A stretch of 64,000 nt of DNA, from positions 98,148,005 through 98,212,004 of the forward strand of contig OZ026621.1 of assembly GCA_964020975.1 (NCBI GenBank), written 5' to 3'. Positions 12,646 through 25,028 of this stretch are shown here, in pieces. This DNA is from Hermodice carunculata (Eukaryota; Annelida; Polychaeta; Eunicida; Amphinomidae). Within the stretch, counting starts at the first letter, position 1. Each line of letters begins with the position of its first letter. The translations under genes and the position numbers were made by a program. The notes under the pieces were generated by a model. It was not told the origin of the DNA. It was given only the letters and a program-made list of their open reading frames with translations, and made no database searches.

Positions 12646-14429
12646 GGACAGGTAAGATACCAAAAACCTTTGCATGGCTGATTTTGAGATTTTAACGTTT
12701 TTTACAAGATGAATGTCCTTTCTATAAGTTGACAAAATTTCAAGCTTTGAACTAAAGTAGAAATATGAGAAAACCACAAAAAACTACCGAGGCATGTGGT
12801 CATCTGAACGTCCATTCTTTTGGTTTTCAGCCGCCAAACAGAGCAATCCCACCCGTCAATCATACTTAACAGCCTGTCATGTGGCTGCAGGTTGCAAGGG
12901 CCCATGGCAAAAGGAGAGTGGTATCGCGGCGGCATGCCGAAAGTTAGCCTCAAGGGACCTCCCCACGCTCTGGAAGCTTGCAAGCTTACAGAGCATGGGG
13001 AGGTCCTTTGGGGCTAGCCGAAAGTATGTTTGGGGGCAGGGAAAAGATGCAAACATGCTAACATATCATAGCCTTAGCGATTTATTTTATAGTTATCTTG
13101 CTTGTTTTGCGTTCTAACAAATGGAGACTTTGATAAATGTTCAAGAGGAGCAGAAATCGTCAAACGTAGTCGCTTCAAAGGCCGTGCCACGATGGACTAC
13201 CCCAGTGGTCCTACACACCAAAGACAGGCGGGGAAAAAACTGTCACTTTAATCAACCAAACCCACGTACATAATAATATTTTATCGAAACCTAGGGATGA
13301 GGAAATAAAAGTACAAATAAACACATCAAAATAAGCATAAAAGTGAACAGAAGATAAAACACACAAAATAGCATTACAAAACCCAGGTTGGAAAGAGAAA
13401 TGAAACTCACTGAAAAAAAGAACTACAAAATAAAGGCAAGCTAAGTAAGTAAAGTGTACAGACAAGTCTAACAAGGTAAGTACATAAAGTATACAGATAA
13501 GAGTAAAGACAGTAAAACACTATCCCTAAAAATGGGATGAAGAGGTAGGGGGCGGCAGACCAAACCTGCCATCTGTCCACTGACCACAAGGGCTGTAGGC
13601 CACCCCACCGAAGCAAGGCAACACAATTCGTTGCCAGGCTTGAGGTCACGAGGCCCAAAGGGCTGCCTCCTTGATGTCATGCTGTGAAACCAGCTTGTCA
13701 CTGTTGCTGTTTGACAGATCGCTGAATAATATTGTATGTACTTCAGATGCTCTTTTATCCATGTGATTGGCCAAAAATCCATTCACAACCTCACCAAATG
13801 TTAAGGGACGATGTTTACTACGTTTTGTACAAATATTAGCTCAACTTGGGCAGACGGTATTGTTTCAGAGGCAAATGATCAACATCAAAGGCCTTTAAAG
13901 CTTGTTTTCTCAGAAAGGATAATAGGACGAGATCCCCACCTAAGAGTGGTTATTCCAAGAAAACGGCTGGGCGAAATTCAATCCGGTTAACGGCTTTTGA
14001 TTCTGTAATGTCTGAACTGCAAAAACAATTCAGCGATTTTCTAAATTTTGCTTTGTTCTTTTTCTATGAAATGAAGAAAATGAACATCCTGGAAATCAAA
14101 ATTGAAACGTCAAACTTTGAGGATGGATAACAGAAAAACAAAACCAAACATAAAAAATTGCAGGATGGTTTTTAGTTGCCAATATGTCAGGATTAAGATG
14201 CAAGTGTAATTATGATTTAATCACAAATAATTAGTGACTTATATCGACATTTCTGGGCAGATGCTTTGCGGTCAATTTTCAATTGTTTACTCAACAGTTA
14301 ACAGCACAGACACTCCACATCTTTGGAGTATGAGGATTACACACAGATATGATATATTATCCTAACGCAAATACATTTTGAGCTAGGACTGATTAAAGTG
14401 GGATTTATTTTTTGGTGTCTTACATGTCC
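12646..14429. mobile_element. TTAA-flanked DNA transposon T2, copy 2
   Basis: Full-length partner of 1491-3237. The left end is GGACAGGTAAGATACC preceded by TTAA (12642-12645). The right end is GGTGTCTTACATGTCC followed by TTCA, probably a decayed TTAA. Internal landmarks are shared with copy 1 throughout ('GAAAAGATGCAAACATGC', 'ATAATATTTTATCGAAAC', 'GGCTTGAGGTCACG'). It carries a 73-bp palindromic insertion at 12944-13016. Both copies have only short, motif-free ORFs, so neither encodes its own transposase. Confidence 0.8.
12944..13016. mobile_element. 73-bp palindromic insert with 8-bp target duplication
   Basis: The insert is essentially one hairpin: 'CTCAAGGGACCTCCCCACG' on the left is complementary, with few mismatches, to 'CATGGGGAGGTCCTTTGGG' on the right, around a central AAGCTTGCAAGCTT. 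It is bounded by direct repeats GCCGAAAG (12936-12943 and 13017-13024). The empty site with a single GCCGAAAG is preserved in T2 copy 1 near 1802-1810. An 8-bp duplication is typical of hAT transposases, so I infer a minimal hAT-mobilised MITE. Confidence 0.8.
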
Positions 14430-14433
14430 TTCA

Positions 14434-16970
14434 GATGATGTGGTTCACCAGGCAGCTGTCTTGGGCCATAATGATAATGAAATAATCTACCTCTTCAAGT
14501 CATTGCATGTTTTTCTTGATGAGAAGAAGAGTTCTCTCAGACTCAAATGTGTGTTTGTGGTGACAAAATACTAGACTGGACTTCTAACATGATTGAATAA
14601 GCTAATGAATTACATGTACATGTCATAAACACTTTTCATAGCTTAACACCCAAGAGGCACAGTGTCTTTCCCACCATGGTCTGCTTGCACTGGGTCATAT
14701 TCCAAGTGATACCTGGTGGCTGAGGCTGTGTAATAACAAGGTAGATGGACATGATAATACCAGTAAGGGTGGGTGAGTGAGTGAGTGAGTGAGTTGAGTG
14801 AGTGAGTGAGTAAGTGAGTGAGTGAGTGAGTGAGTGAAAGAGAGAAACCTACCCCCCCCCCAACCTTTGTTGCATGATACCACAGTTCTACAAATCAATC
14901 AAGGAACTTTTATTTAGTTTAGTTTATTTTCAGACCAGGTGATAATACTGGTTGCTGTGTACAGCAATCAGCCTCTTTCACAATCTCTACAGAGCCCCTG
15001 CGTCCTACGTGGATCCAGTACTACTCCACCGCAGTAGCTTACATGAGAGTGTTGCCGAGTTTAGATAGATTACGCTGTAGTTTAGTGGTGAAGAGAGAAG
15101 GCAGCAGTTAAAGGGTTAGAGGTCTTTCACAATTGTCATAATTAGTCAGGACCTGCAGAGAGTACCTTGGGGGAGGGGGTTCAGAGCCTTTGTAGGTTCT
15201 CCAGCTGTCAAAAAATGATGATTATTTGGGGCAAATTTTTCACACCCTGGCCTAATCTCGGCCTCTGATACAGCTACTGCAGGTGTCACCCACCAAAAGA
15301 CCAAAAGTTGTTCATATAAAGCTATCAGGAGCTTATCTACATTTTGTAAATGCATTTGTGTTTGTGAATGAGCGTTTGTAACATAGTGATGCCATGTGAC
15401 AAGCCCAAGAAGAGTTGCGTTGGCACAAGGAAAACAAGTCAGCCATGTTGACCATAGCTGAAGCAACTTTCACAAGTGCAGAGCAAAGAATGAAGAAGAT
15501 CAGTGAAGGCATGGGAATGACATTTCAGTTCATGAAAAAGGTGAACACATACTTTATTTCGTTTTAAATATTGTGTGAATGCTCTCTGCATTCAACTTTC
15601 AAGGAAAAAAATGATTTGTTTCTGGCGCTGATAATGTTGTGTTGATCATCTGCTTCAAAGATGCTTTGCAGTTGAAAAATTTGTTGTTTTCTATTAATTT
15701 GTTTCTATGATGCCTTTCAAATACTTCCGTTTAAAAAAATAGTAACATCTACCTTGCAAACAAGTCAGAAGCATGACAAAATGTGCCAGAGAAGCAGATC
15801 AACATTTGTGCAACTGCCATTTAAAACTTGTGAAGTACCCGGATGTCCTTTAGAATTTCATTTTATTTATGATACTTTTCGTCACTAGATGGTGCTGCAG
15901 TCAATAAAAATGTTTACAAGATGACTTGATTTGTTTACACATTGACGATCTTCCAGTTGACTTTAAACTCCACAAAATCCATGCCAAAATATTGTGAAAA
16001 CAACATTTTAAAACAAATTTTGAGAAATCATCATTTTAATGGTGTTTCTGATATGCTTGCTGAAGAAAAAGCACAAAATAGAAAACTGCACATAAATAAC
16101 AGATTGTGAGAGTCTGAGAGATGGGCAGAAACTTACAAAGCTCATGCGTTATCATTTTTATGTACGCTGTTGCAGGGAGGGTGGTTGCAAAGGAAAGTAC
16201 TCTCTGTATGCCCTGAATAATGATGACCCCTTCAGAGAGTGTTAACAGTGGCTGTCTTCCTGATGTTATATGTTAGACAAGATAAAGCATGTTCACAGCC
16301 TGGGGATGAGAGACGTTCAATACATCAACAAGAGTGATTGCTCTCATACAAACAAAAAGTTGGGAGTCTAATGGGGTCAGGTGATGTCTATCCTATAGTG
16401 TTTTGTTTCCAAATAGTAAACAGAGCCAACAGTGTGTGTTGTACCACCTCAGACCATGTAAACAATCAACTTCCTCCAACAGAACACCTCCTCAGATCAT
16501 CTAGATATCAGTATCAACAGAGAATAATTGTTACAGCCTGAGGTGGCATACAGAATGATCACAATTGCAGACTGTCTTATAAATGGCTATGTTTAGCAAA
16601 TTAAGGGGGCCAGTAATGTGCTCTTTTGACTGACAGATGAGTCAATATTTTCAGTTGTCTCATTAGTTTGAGGAGACTAAGCCATGCTGAGATATAAGAC
16701 AGTGCTGCCACCTGGGTAGTTTTGACTTTCTTCACTGTGAGGCACTGTTCTTAACTGTGTGCTCTCTGTCCCAGACCTGTTAAATTACTGACAAAAAACA
16801 TCATCAGAGGTTTAAGACCGGAACAAGTCAACATTTAGATGGAAGTCAAGCAAGTTAGGCACCAAATTCTAGAAACTTTGCAACAGAATGGGTAATGGAC
16901 AAAATATTAAACCTCTTAAAGAAACATTACACTGTTTTGCAGAACTGTCTTCTTGTAATATATCAGTTTT
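14434..16970. other. No gene recognised; short microsatellite inside
   Basis: Contains the GTGA tract at 14771-14838. Otherwise plain AT-rich sequence with short unsupported ORFs, such as a 106-codon minus frame at 15146-15466. Confidence 0.45.
14771..14838. repeat. Microsatellite (GTGA)n
   Basis: About 16 GTGA units with two interruptions. On the minus strand it reads as THSL repeats. Confidence 0.95.
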
Positions 16971-18995
16971 TAGCTCTGCTGACATAAGGTCGCAGAGCTT
17001 ATAGCATCCCTCATGCCCGATATAGGCCTACTTTCTACTTTCGCTATAAACTCAGCTGACTAACTAGTCATCAGAACAAAAAAAGTGATAGGCCTACCAA
17101 TTCTCTTTTTATTTTTAGCAGAAGTGATAAAATTGGATTTTGAGTGACTGGGCCTTCACATATTGAAAACACTATAGTCTGTATTTAATGAAGAATATTT
17201 CAAAGGTTGAGAAGACCGGTTTAAAACCATCAGTTACCTTTTGTGGGTGACTGTCTGTCTCAAGTCAGGAGTGAAATTTGTTTCTTCACATTGGTAACTC
17301 TGAAATGTCTTTGTTGTCATTTTTGGGTTTGATATTTGTGAATATGGGTCTTGTTTTTCTACACAAGTGTATCATAGTAAAGACGTCCGTCATTCTGTCT
17401 GCCCATCTGTAAACTTTTGGGTTGTGAGCGCGATAACGAAAAAAGTTTTGTTGTTGACCCAACATAACTTTCAGCTTGGACTTATAGAGTGTATGAAAAT
17501 CTAGGTCACTCCTAATATTGGTGGTGCCACCTACATTATTATGTAATATAGGTCAAAATGTGAAAATCTTGTGAACACTCTAGCATCTGTAATTTTTGGC
17601 AGATCTTCATGGAATTTGGTTGGATTTTGAGGCCGGGCTAAGCCTAAATTACTAATGATACTAGTGGCGCCACCTATAACTTGATGGAAATTATGAGCCA
17701 AAAACTGATTTAAGATATAAAATTTCATACTTGGAAAAGTAATTGGATTAGACTTGATTAGAATTTACAGGATATATAGACCATGTCCAATGCTAGAATG
17801 TTATATAATATCAGTGACCGTGACATATCTTTGTGAGGTCACCATGCATGTAAAGTTGAAAGAGATGATTTGGTAGTTGCAGGGTGTAGCTTGGACATCA
17901 ATGGCAAAGAGAATTGAACCTGCAGATAAAATTGCACTTGGTTACATTGGACATAAAACTGTACTTGGGGACCTACTTTTTGGGTCACCGTGACACAGTT
18001 ATTATGGAGTTTGGCACTTGTCTAAGTTTATTGTTTTTCTTCAATATAACTTGAAAAGTTATTCCCAGATTTGAACAAACAGACCATGCATGGAAAGCTG
18101 GATATGGGGCTCATATATTGAACACTAACTATTTTTAAATCCGAGTTGTTGGTCAAAGTCAAATGGCCAGTTTGATTATAGGGGTCATCTCATGAATACT
18201 CTGCACCCCACAATTTCTGAGTTAGACCCATATAACATTGAGAAGTTATAAAATAGATGAAAATCTTCATCAACATCAACTTTGGTGTCGCCACCTATAG
18301 TATTATATAATATACAGAAAATCTTGTGACCATGATACATGTACTGTCCATAGTTTTCAAGTCAGCCCAATATAACTTATATGGACAATAGTAATTCCAT
18401 ATGTATATAGGTTAGACAAGGACAGGTTAGCTTATGGAGAGTAAAGAGTTCGGACTGCGGAATAGGGTAATGACTACTAGGAAGTGGTTCTGGGCAAAAA
18501 GACACAAATACCTTTCAAGACTTATAGGGTTTATGAAAATCTAGATCCCTTTGATATTGGTGGCGCTATCTGCAACATTATGCAATATAGGGGTCAAAAT
18601 GTGAAAATCACACTCTAGCATCTTTACTTTTTGCCTGATCTTTTGCGAGCACTCTAGCATCTTTACTTTTTGCCGGATCTTCACAAAATTTGTTGGGATT
18701 GTTGGGGAGGTCAAAATATAACTTGCTATTTATAGTAGTGGCATCACCTATAATTTGATGGAAATTATGAGCCAAAAGGTGTTTTAAAATATAAAATTCC
18801 ATATTAGACTTGCCAAGAGTGTAGGATAGATAGACCATGTCCCATGGTAGACTGTTATATAGTATAAGTGACCTTGACCAATTTTGGTGAGGTCACCATG
18901 CCTGTAAAGTTGAAAGAGGTGATTTTGTAATGACAGGGTGTAGCTTGGACATCAATGGCAATGTCAGGACAGCACCAGGCCCATGGGCTTCTTGT
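16971..18995 (+). mobile_element. HLE-A repeat, long copy
   Basis: The head TTTTTAGCTCTGCTGAC forms a hairpin with GGTCGCAGAGC at 16991-17001. The tail has a CCAGGCCCATGGGCTT hairpin followed by CTTGT. Inside, the 'GTGTATGAAAATCTAG', 'GGTGGTGCCACCTA' and 'GTGAAAATC' blocks occur at least twice (17480-17560 and 18520-18610), so the body has tandemly duplicated modules. About 360 bp between the head and the 'GTCCGTC' block is extra relative to other A copies. It includes an 80-bp stretch (17317-17395) also found at 26761-26833. No protein is encoded. Confidence 0.75.
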
Positions 18996-19226
18996 ATTGC
19001 ATAAACTGGGTGACCTTGATCTTTTGTCCCAAAGTCACTGAGGACATAAAATGATGGACTCACTGATTGTTGTCTTGGCACATGCAACAGTATCCATCAC
19101 AGGAATTGCACAAATAAGCTATATGATTACATGTAGAGTGAAGTGCCCTCTGGTGGACAAATGAGACACTAAAATCCCATAAGCTATAAATGATCAGAAG
19201 CCAATCGAGGACTCGCAAATTTGAAA

Positions 19227-19234
<8 letters not shown>

Positions 19235-19290
<56 letters not shown>
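19235..19290. repeat. Microsatellite (TA)n
   Basis: About 28 TA units immediately after a short TG stretch. Confidence 0.97.
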
Positions 19291-19292
<2 letters not shown>

Positions 19293-19302
19293 CTTTATTT
19301 AA

Positions 19303-19361
19303 TGAGGGTAACTTGGTTAGGAATTAACAAGTTAATTCCTAATCTTCCCCAAGGCCCTCAA
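19303..19361. other. Inverted repeat / hairpin
   Basis: The centre TTAGGAATTAAC-AA-GTTAATTCCTAA (19317-19342) is a perfect 12-bp stem with a 2-nt loop. Weaker pairing extends outward from TGAGGG to CCCTCA. It directly follows the TA tract, so it may be a small foldback insertion into it. Confidence 0.55.
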
Positions 19362-19484
19362 CATCAGCACAATGCAGTAATGGTTTTATAAACACAGTAG
19401 AATACTTACAAGTACAATCAGCTATTTCATACTCTTAGTTCTCATATTTCTTATAAACTTGAAGTATTCAGATTTAAATGTTAC

Positions 19485-19548
19485 AAGGCTGTAGGTGCAA
19501 TATAGCCACAGTACCAGCAGAGCATTAGACCCATGGGTCTCTTGTTTT
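19485..19548 (+). mobile_element. Solo HLE-A tail
   Basis: 'GGCTGTAGGTGCAATATAGC', 'CAGCAGAGCATTAG', then ACCCATGGGT and CTCTTGTT. Same piece as 11721-11785; no head attached. Confidence 0.65.
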
Positions 19549-20199
19549 GTTTTATATTTTCCTGTTCAAACTTTTGATATTACTTTCAAGAGTTTTTGCA
19601 GAAGGTTCTTAGAATAAAGCATGTTTTGAATTTTGAATATTATTGATGAATGGCTTAAGTGCCTACCTGAAATATAGCTGTGATCACAAAGTAATCTTTT
19701 TGATATCCTGGAATTTTTGCTTTGAGAGTTTTTAAAACCAAATGGTGGGAACTTTAATGAAACTAAGTGCTGTTATAGTTCACAGGTTGCTGACCAGGAG
19801 ACTAGTTGATCAGTGAACATCACCCACCTATTATATCTCTTGCCACATGTCAATAAGAATATGTAAAGAGGCCCACAGATATACTTAGTGCATTTCTAAA
19901 AATACTAAAATACTTAGTTTATGCCTAGATATACTTAATGTATTCCTAGATGTACTTTCCTGAATCCAGTGCAATCATACAATGCAGTCATACATATACA
20001 GCTGATTTGCTTGGACTTTAGCTTATTCTGGTTACCGTATCCTAGACAGTGACATAGTGGTCACCAGACATTGTGGTCAGCTGTATGTGATGTGGGGATG
20101 AGACACCTAGAACTGTCTGCTTATGACAACTTACAGTCACATTTTCAAGAGGCACTTTTTACCACAAACTAGTGAAAAATTTGGTGTCTACCAAGACTG
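19549..20199. other. No recognised feature
   Basis: Plain AT-rich sequence. No exon, repeat or inverted ends recognised. Confidence 0.45.
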
Positions 20200-21295
20200 T
20201 TGGACGTGTACTCCATGGCTATAGGATGGTCCTTTGTCCATCCATCATCTGTCCATCCACAATTCACATTATCGACTTCTCCAAAACCTTCAGCCAAAGT
20301 GGGGGAATCTTTAAAGAATTTAAAAGGAAAGTTTAACATGGGAATTTCTTGTAATAGTTATAACTGAAATAATTTTTTGCCAGATTTGTGTCAAACTTGG
20401 TAGGGGGGTACCTTTTATAAGTGTCTATGTATTTTGTGTTAGTGGTCCTGCTTGACCTCCTTGCCAAGGTCACAGGACAACTGACATGAAATTGACTGTT
20501 CAGGCCACAGACCACAGTTATAAATCCTTCTATTTTTCATATTAGCATTGTTCAGTCTAAAAAATCAGCATTTTGGTATTTTAAAATTCCGTGAATGGCA
20601 TTTAACAGATAAAAATGTCAGAAAAACATGGATGGATTTTTGTCATACAATTCCCAGCTCATTAATTTGTGATAATTGAAATACGAAACAACACCTGGAT
20701 GTCAGCTGTATACAGGTGTATGAACTGTGCTCTTGCCAGGGTCACATCATTGCCCTTCCCCACCATAAAGTTCCCACCTGGCCTGGAAGACAGTGCACCT
20801 ATATGGCCACCAATGAAGCAACGCTGTGATACAGCAAACCTGACTTAGCTAACTTTATTTAAACAGAAGCTACAGCATGCTGAAAACACAGTATTTTCAC
20901 AATTACGGACTATCTCCGTTGGGATGCGCAACCGGCCAATCACAACTGTGGTCTGTAACCTAATTCAGATGATAACTTGAGATCTATTTTAAGTTAGAAC
21001 CTTGATGATGCGCATGTTAATGTTTTTTATATGAAGGTCACGCTAAAACAGTACATGAGTGACCTTGACCTCGTTTCTGGGATCACAATGAAAAGAACAC
21101 AAATTTTACTCTTCACTATAACTTGAGAACTACTTGAAATGGGACCTTGATGTTGCACATGATAAGTGTTCTTCTATAAAGGTCAGATTTACTCGGTACA
21201 TGGATCACCTTGATCCTATCCCAATTTCACAGAACCAGAAATGTGATGAATCTCTAGATCAGCTGAGCATGGGCTGTTCACACAGCCCTCTTGTT
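20200..21295 (+). mobile_element. HLE-B repeat with internal insertion
   Basis: The body begins 'GTCCATCCACAATTCACA' then 'CGACTTCTCCAAAACC'. It includes the distal 'GATAACTTGAGATCT', 'CCTTGACCTCGTTTCTGGG' and 'GTTCTTCTATAAAGGTCAG' modules. It finishes with GATCAGCTGAGCATGGGCTG and an ACAGCCCTCTTGTT end. The GGGCTGT...ACAGCCC hairpin close to the end and the AGCTGAGC motif are the family signature. The copy is split by the insertion at 20501-20968. Confidence 0.75.
20501..20968. mobile_element. Probable MITE inserted in HLE-B
   Basis: Inverted ends CACAGACCACAGTTAT (left) and ACAACTGTGGTCTGTAAC (right) bound about 450 bp absent from the matching HLE-B position near 62655, where 'ACTGTTTACTTGATAACTTG' is continuous. 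I could not define a clean target duplication, so the superfamily is open. Confidence 0.5.
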
Positions 21296-22164
21296 ACTAT
21301 CAGTATTATAAATGTATAATCTTTGAAAATTCTTGTCAGTTAATTATACTCCCTGGAATTAAAACAAAGTTTGGGAGGTTTTCTGTTTTTGCCTTGTCCA
21401 ACTCAACATCAATAGCATGATCCTTGACAGCAACATATCTCATGACTCCCTGTCCACATCAAGTTCAAATTTACCTCAGTTGTACCTTGATGCAGTATGA
21501 TATGCATATTAAGTCCCCGCCCCAACTGCATACCTGATTGCCTAGTCTCGCTTGGTGAGATATGACGAGATACGGGTAGGTATCTGTTGGGACAAGCAGG
21601 ATACTCCTAATATTTTGGAAATATGGCATAATTATTAAAGGCGTAGGGAAATTTTGCTCATATATGGCTGGGGAAGTACTAGAAGAATACCAATTAGGCA
21701 TTTGTGAACTTAAATTTCTCAAAAAAATGCTAATTTTGTGCGAAATAAGCATATGACCTGTCTGTGACAGTGATGCCACCTGCACATACCTGTGATCCCC
21801 ATGCGTCAAACCTGTGCTGTGTGGCGGGAAATTAATATTCATACTGCATATTTCTGGACCTGATTTTGGTAACCTTGGCCTGGTTTTCAAAATCACTGGA
21901 CCCATGTGTATTGTGTGTGCAGAGCCGGCAGGATCCAGTCTTTTGGTAACAACTGTTCCAGTGGATTTTATCTAAAAGTGAAGAAGTACAAAACAGAAAG
22001 AAAAGCACCAGTCTCATGAAAAAAAAAAACATTCATGTTATAGAAAGTCAGGATGCATGTCTCTAAAATTTTGACAAAGGCAAGCATTATTCTGTGCCAT
22101 ACATGTGGCCAGGAGTGGATGTTTTTAGGTTGTAAGTCTGATGATCATCTTACTGACATTAAAG
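21296..22164. other. No gene recognised; weak inverted pair
   Basis: A 144-codon minus frame (21471-21905) has no motif or splice context and I do not call it. 'ATGCATATTAAGTCCCCGCC' at about 21500 and an inverted relative near 21825-21845 (15 of 20) may mark an old 350-bp MITE, but the match is weak. Confidence 0.35.
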
Positions 22165-23285
22165 CTCGAGGTGTCCAGGACTCGTCTCCGTGTACAATGT
22201 CCAGGACTCCTCAGTGTACAATGTCCAGGACTCCTCAGTGTACAATGTCCAGAACTCATCTAAGTGTACAGTGTCCATGACATGTCAGTGTACAATGTCC
22301 AAAACACATCAGTGTACAATATCCAGGACTCATCTCAGTGTACAATGCCCAGGACTCCTCAGTGTACAATGTCCAAAACACATCAGTGTACAATATCCAG
22401 GACTCATCTCAGTGTACAATGCCCAGGACTCCTCAGTGTACAATGTCCAAAACACATCAGTGTACAATATCCAGGACTCATCTCAGTGTACAATGCCCAG
22501 GACTCCTCAGTGTACAATGTCCAAAACACATCAGTGTACAATATCCAGGACTCATCTCAGTGTACAATGCCCAGGACTCCTCAGTGTACAATGTCCAAAA
22601 CACATCAGTGTACAATATCCAGGACTCATCTCAGTGTACAATGCCCAGGACTCCTCAGTGTACAATGTCCAAAACACATCAGTGTACAATATCCAGGACT
22701 CATCTCAGTGTACAATGCCCAGGACTCCTCAGTGTACAATGTCCAAAACACATCAGTGTACAATATCCAGGACTCATCTCAGTGTACAATGCCCAGGACT
22801 CCTCAGTGTACAATGTCCAAAACACATCAGTGTACAATATCCAGGACTCATCTCAGTGTACAATGCCCAGGACGCATCTCTGTCTACTATGTCCAAGACA
22901 CAATGTCCAGGATGCATCTCTGTCTACTATGTCCAAGACACATCTCTGTCTATAATGTCCTGGATGCATCTGTGGCTGTAATGTCCAGGACACATTCCCG
23001 TCTTCGATGTCCTGGACACATCACAGTATAGAGTGTCAGGAAAAGTGTTGAGTGTTCAGCATGATATCACAGTGTAGAGTGTCTGGGGTGTATCTCAATG
23101 TAGAGGATCTGAGGTGCACCTCTAGGGAGATTGACTGGAGCACATCTTAATGTACAATGTCCTGAAACATCTCAGTGTACAGTGCGTGGGACACATCTCA
23201 GTGTACAATGTCAGGGACATATCTCAGCGTACTGTGTGAGGGACATATCTCAGCGTACTGTGTGAGGGACATATCTCAGTGGTCA
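22165..23285. repeat. Higher-order satellite, 74-bp unit of three 24-26-bp submonomers
   Basis: The core at 22265-22870 has eight copies of a 74-bp unit, phased exactly (for example 'TACAATGCCC' at 22341, 22415 and 22489, through to 22859). Each unit is three variants of CAGTGTACAATGTCCAGGAC plus a short spacer. Both flanks hold degenerate single submonomers, and 23217-23277 has its own 30-bp duplication. The unit contains no stop codon in any plus frame and 74 is not a multiple of three. All three plus frames therefore stay open for 600-790 bp, which makes large spurious ORFs (205-263 codons). Confidence 0.95.
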
Positions 23286-24818
23286 TGTTGAAATTCTTTA
23301 ATGGGGGTGAAGTACATGTTTATAAATTGTTACTGTTTTATTAAAGTAAAGTTAGAATGTACATATTTTTCATAAAGTCAACTTTTCTCAAAAACGCACT
23401 AATTTTTTGAGGGAGAAGCATTTAAAGTATTGAATACAGTGTTAAAGGTGGTGTAGTCAGGGGGCCAGCCTTACTGTTAGCTTGTCCTACATAAGTGTGA
23501 AGAGAAGATTGTTTTGTATAGATGTATTGAAAGAGGCCAGTTTATTGAGATGGAAACAGGTTGTATGTAACCTGTGAGCATTTGTGACAGCAAGTATTCA
23601 CATGCTCATGTCCAAGGTCACCAGTAATTAACCGTACAAAATGTGCACAGAAAATGTTATGAAAAACACAGGTGAGCAAACAAAAGTACCTGTCTCTGGA
23701 TGGGACACAAATAAGCCAGGCTATTCCAGGGGACTTGCTTTCATGCGCAGAAAACTGGTAGCAGCAACTTGTCCTGTACTGTGCTGTACAACTGCACATG
23801 GGACTACATTGACCAAGCCGCTCACCCATCCCTGGTCAGCCATCAATGGTCGTGCACTACAGGCACAAGCAGACTCATTTGAGCATCACGCTTTTCTTTT
23901 CATTCACCATTTCTCAAAGCACATAAAAGGGAGAGCATTGACAAGTAGATAAAGCCTTGCTGCTGGTCAATAACCACCCCCTCTGTGACCTGCTGTTGAG
24001 GGTTCGTCCCTGTCTTGCGTCACAGTGATGTACATCATAAATACTGTGTCCCTGCTGAATTTACCTTTACCTGTGGCGGTTGTTGGATAATGATCGGAGA
24101 CAGAATGCAGTCTACTACCTGGGTACATATAGACCTACTTACCCCTTTAAGCATCCACTCAGGTGCAGCCAATGCTGGCCTAAAAAGTAGGGACCTTTGT
24201 GTCTGTCTGAAAACTGGTGTGTATGTCCTATTGTGTCCTCTTCAATAGCTGGCATTTAAAGTGCTGTTTTTAGACTCCTGTTGGGCTCACCTCCGTCTGT
24301 CTTGAAATCACATCACCCAAAGGTGACCAGACTGTCACTACACAGCCATCAGGCCACTGTTAGAGAGCACAAAGTAGAGATGTTGTAAACAGAAATGTGG
24401 ACAAATCTTATTTTAGCATTAACTGTGAACAAACTTGATTTGTGCACAACCAACTTGTTTGTCTTGGATCATCTTGCATGCAGAGCACATTTTACTTGTT
24501 TTGAGGCCCTGGGCTTTCAAATTGGAAAGAAATGCGAGGGTGTCAAATGTCTTATCCTTAATTCACATTTTTGCTGCAGTTTTTCATTAAATAGAAATTA
24601 TGATCGAGAATAAAATTGTAGACGTGACCAGTGTAATAATAGCCTGCTGCAGGTCAACAGTTTGGCCTCATACTAAGCACCCAACATGTATCAAAAAGCT
24701 GTTGACTCCTATTCTTGCCAGCAAACAGATAAGTTGGACAAGAATGTTTTATACTTGAATGAATTGGAGAGGTGGCAATTAGCAATTGTATGTGTATTTG
24801 GCTGAATACACAACCCAA
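23286..24818. other. No recognised feature
   Basis: Plain sequence. Short ORFs at 23641-23952 and 24015-24248 have no motifs or convincing splice borders. Confidence 0.45.
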
Positions 24819-24820
24819 TA

Positions 24821-25028
24821 CTGTAAATTGCTTTAATTTCGCGGTATTCTTATTTTCGCTTATTTCGCTGATGGCACAAAACCGTGAAAACAAAAACACC
24901 GTGAAATAGTATTTAAACATTGTTTGAATGGGAATTATGTCCAAAACAGTAAAATCAAAACTACAGTGAAATGTCAAAAATACGAAAACCGTGAAAATTT
25001 ATACACGCAAAAATAAAGCAATTTACAG
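24821..25028. mobile_element. MITE family M1, copy 2 (best preserved)
   Basis: 208 bp with inverted ends CTGTAAATTGCTTTAATTTC and AAAATAAAGCAATTTACAG, flanked by TA on both sides. TA duplication suggests a Tc1/mariner-superfamily transposase acted on it. AT-rich interior with no coding capacity. Relatives lie at 577-782 and 57915-58085. Confidence 0.85.

Noticed and set aside
21471-21905. 144-codon minus-strand ORF
   Set aside because: No recognisable motif, no splice borders, and it overlaps a possible old MITE.
22190-23031. Overlapping 205-263-codon plus-strand ORFs
   Set aside because: They are translations of the 74-bp satellite in all three frames with identical repeating peptides; no start context, domain or splice evidence.
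24060-24130. GGCWIMIGDRMQ-like peptide resembling a cyclic-nucleotide-binding strand of the preceding RAPGEF exon
   Set aside because: The match is limited to a Cys-Trp pair; flanking residues and splice sites do not fit.
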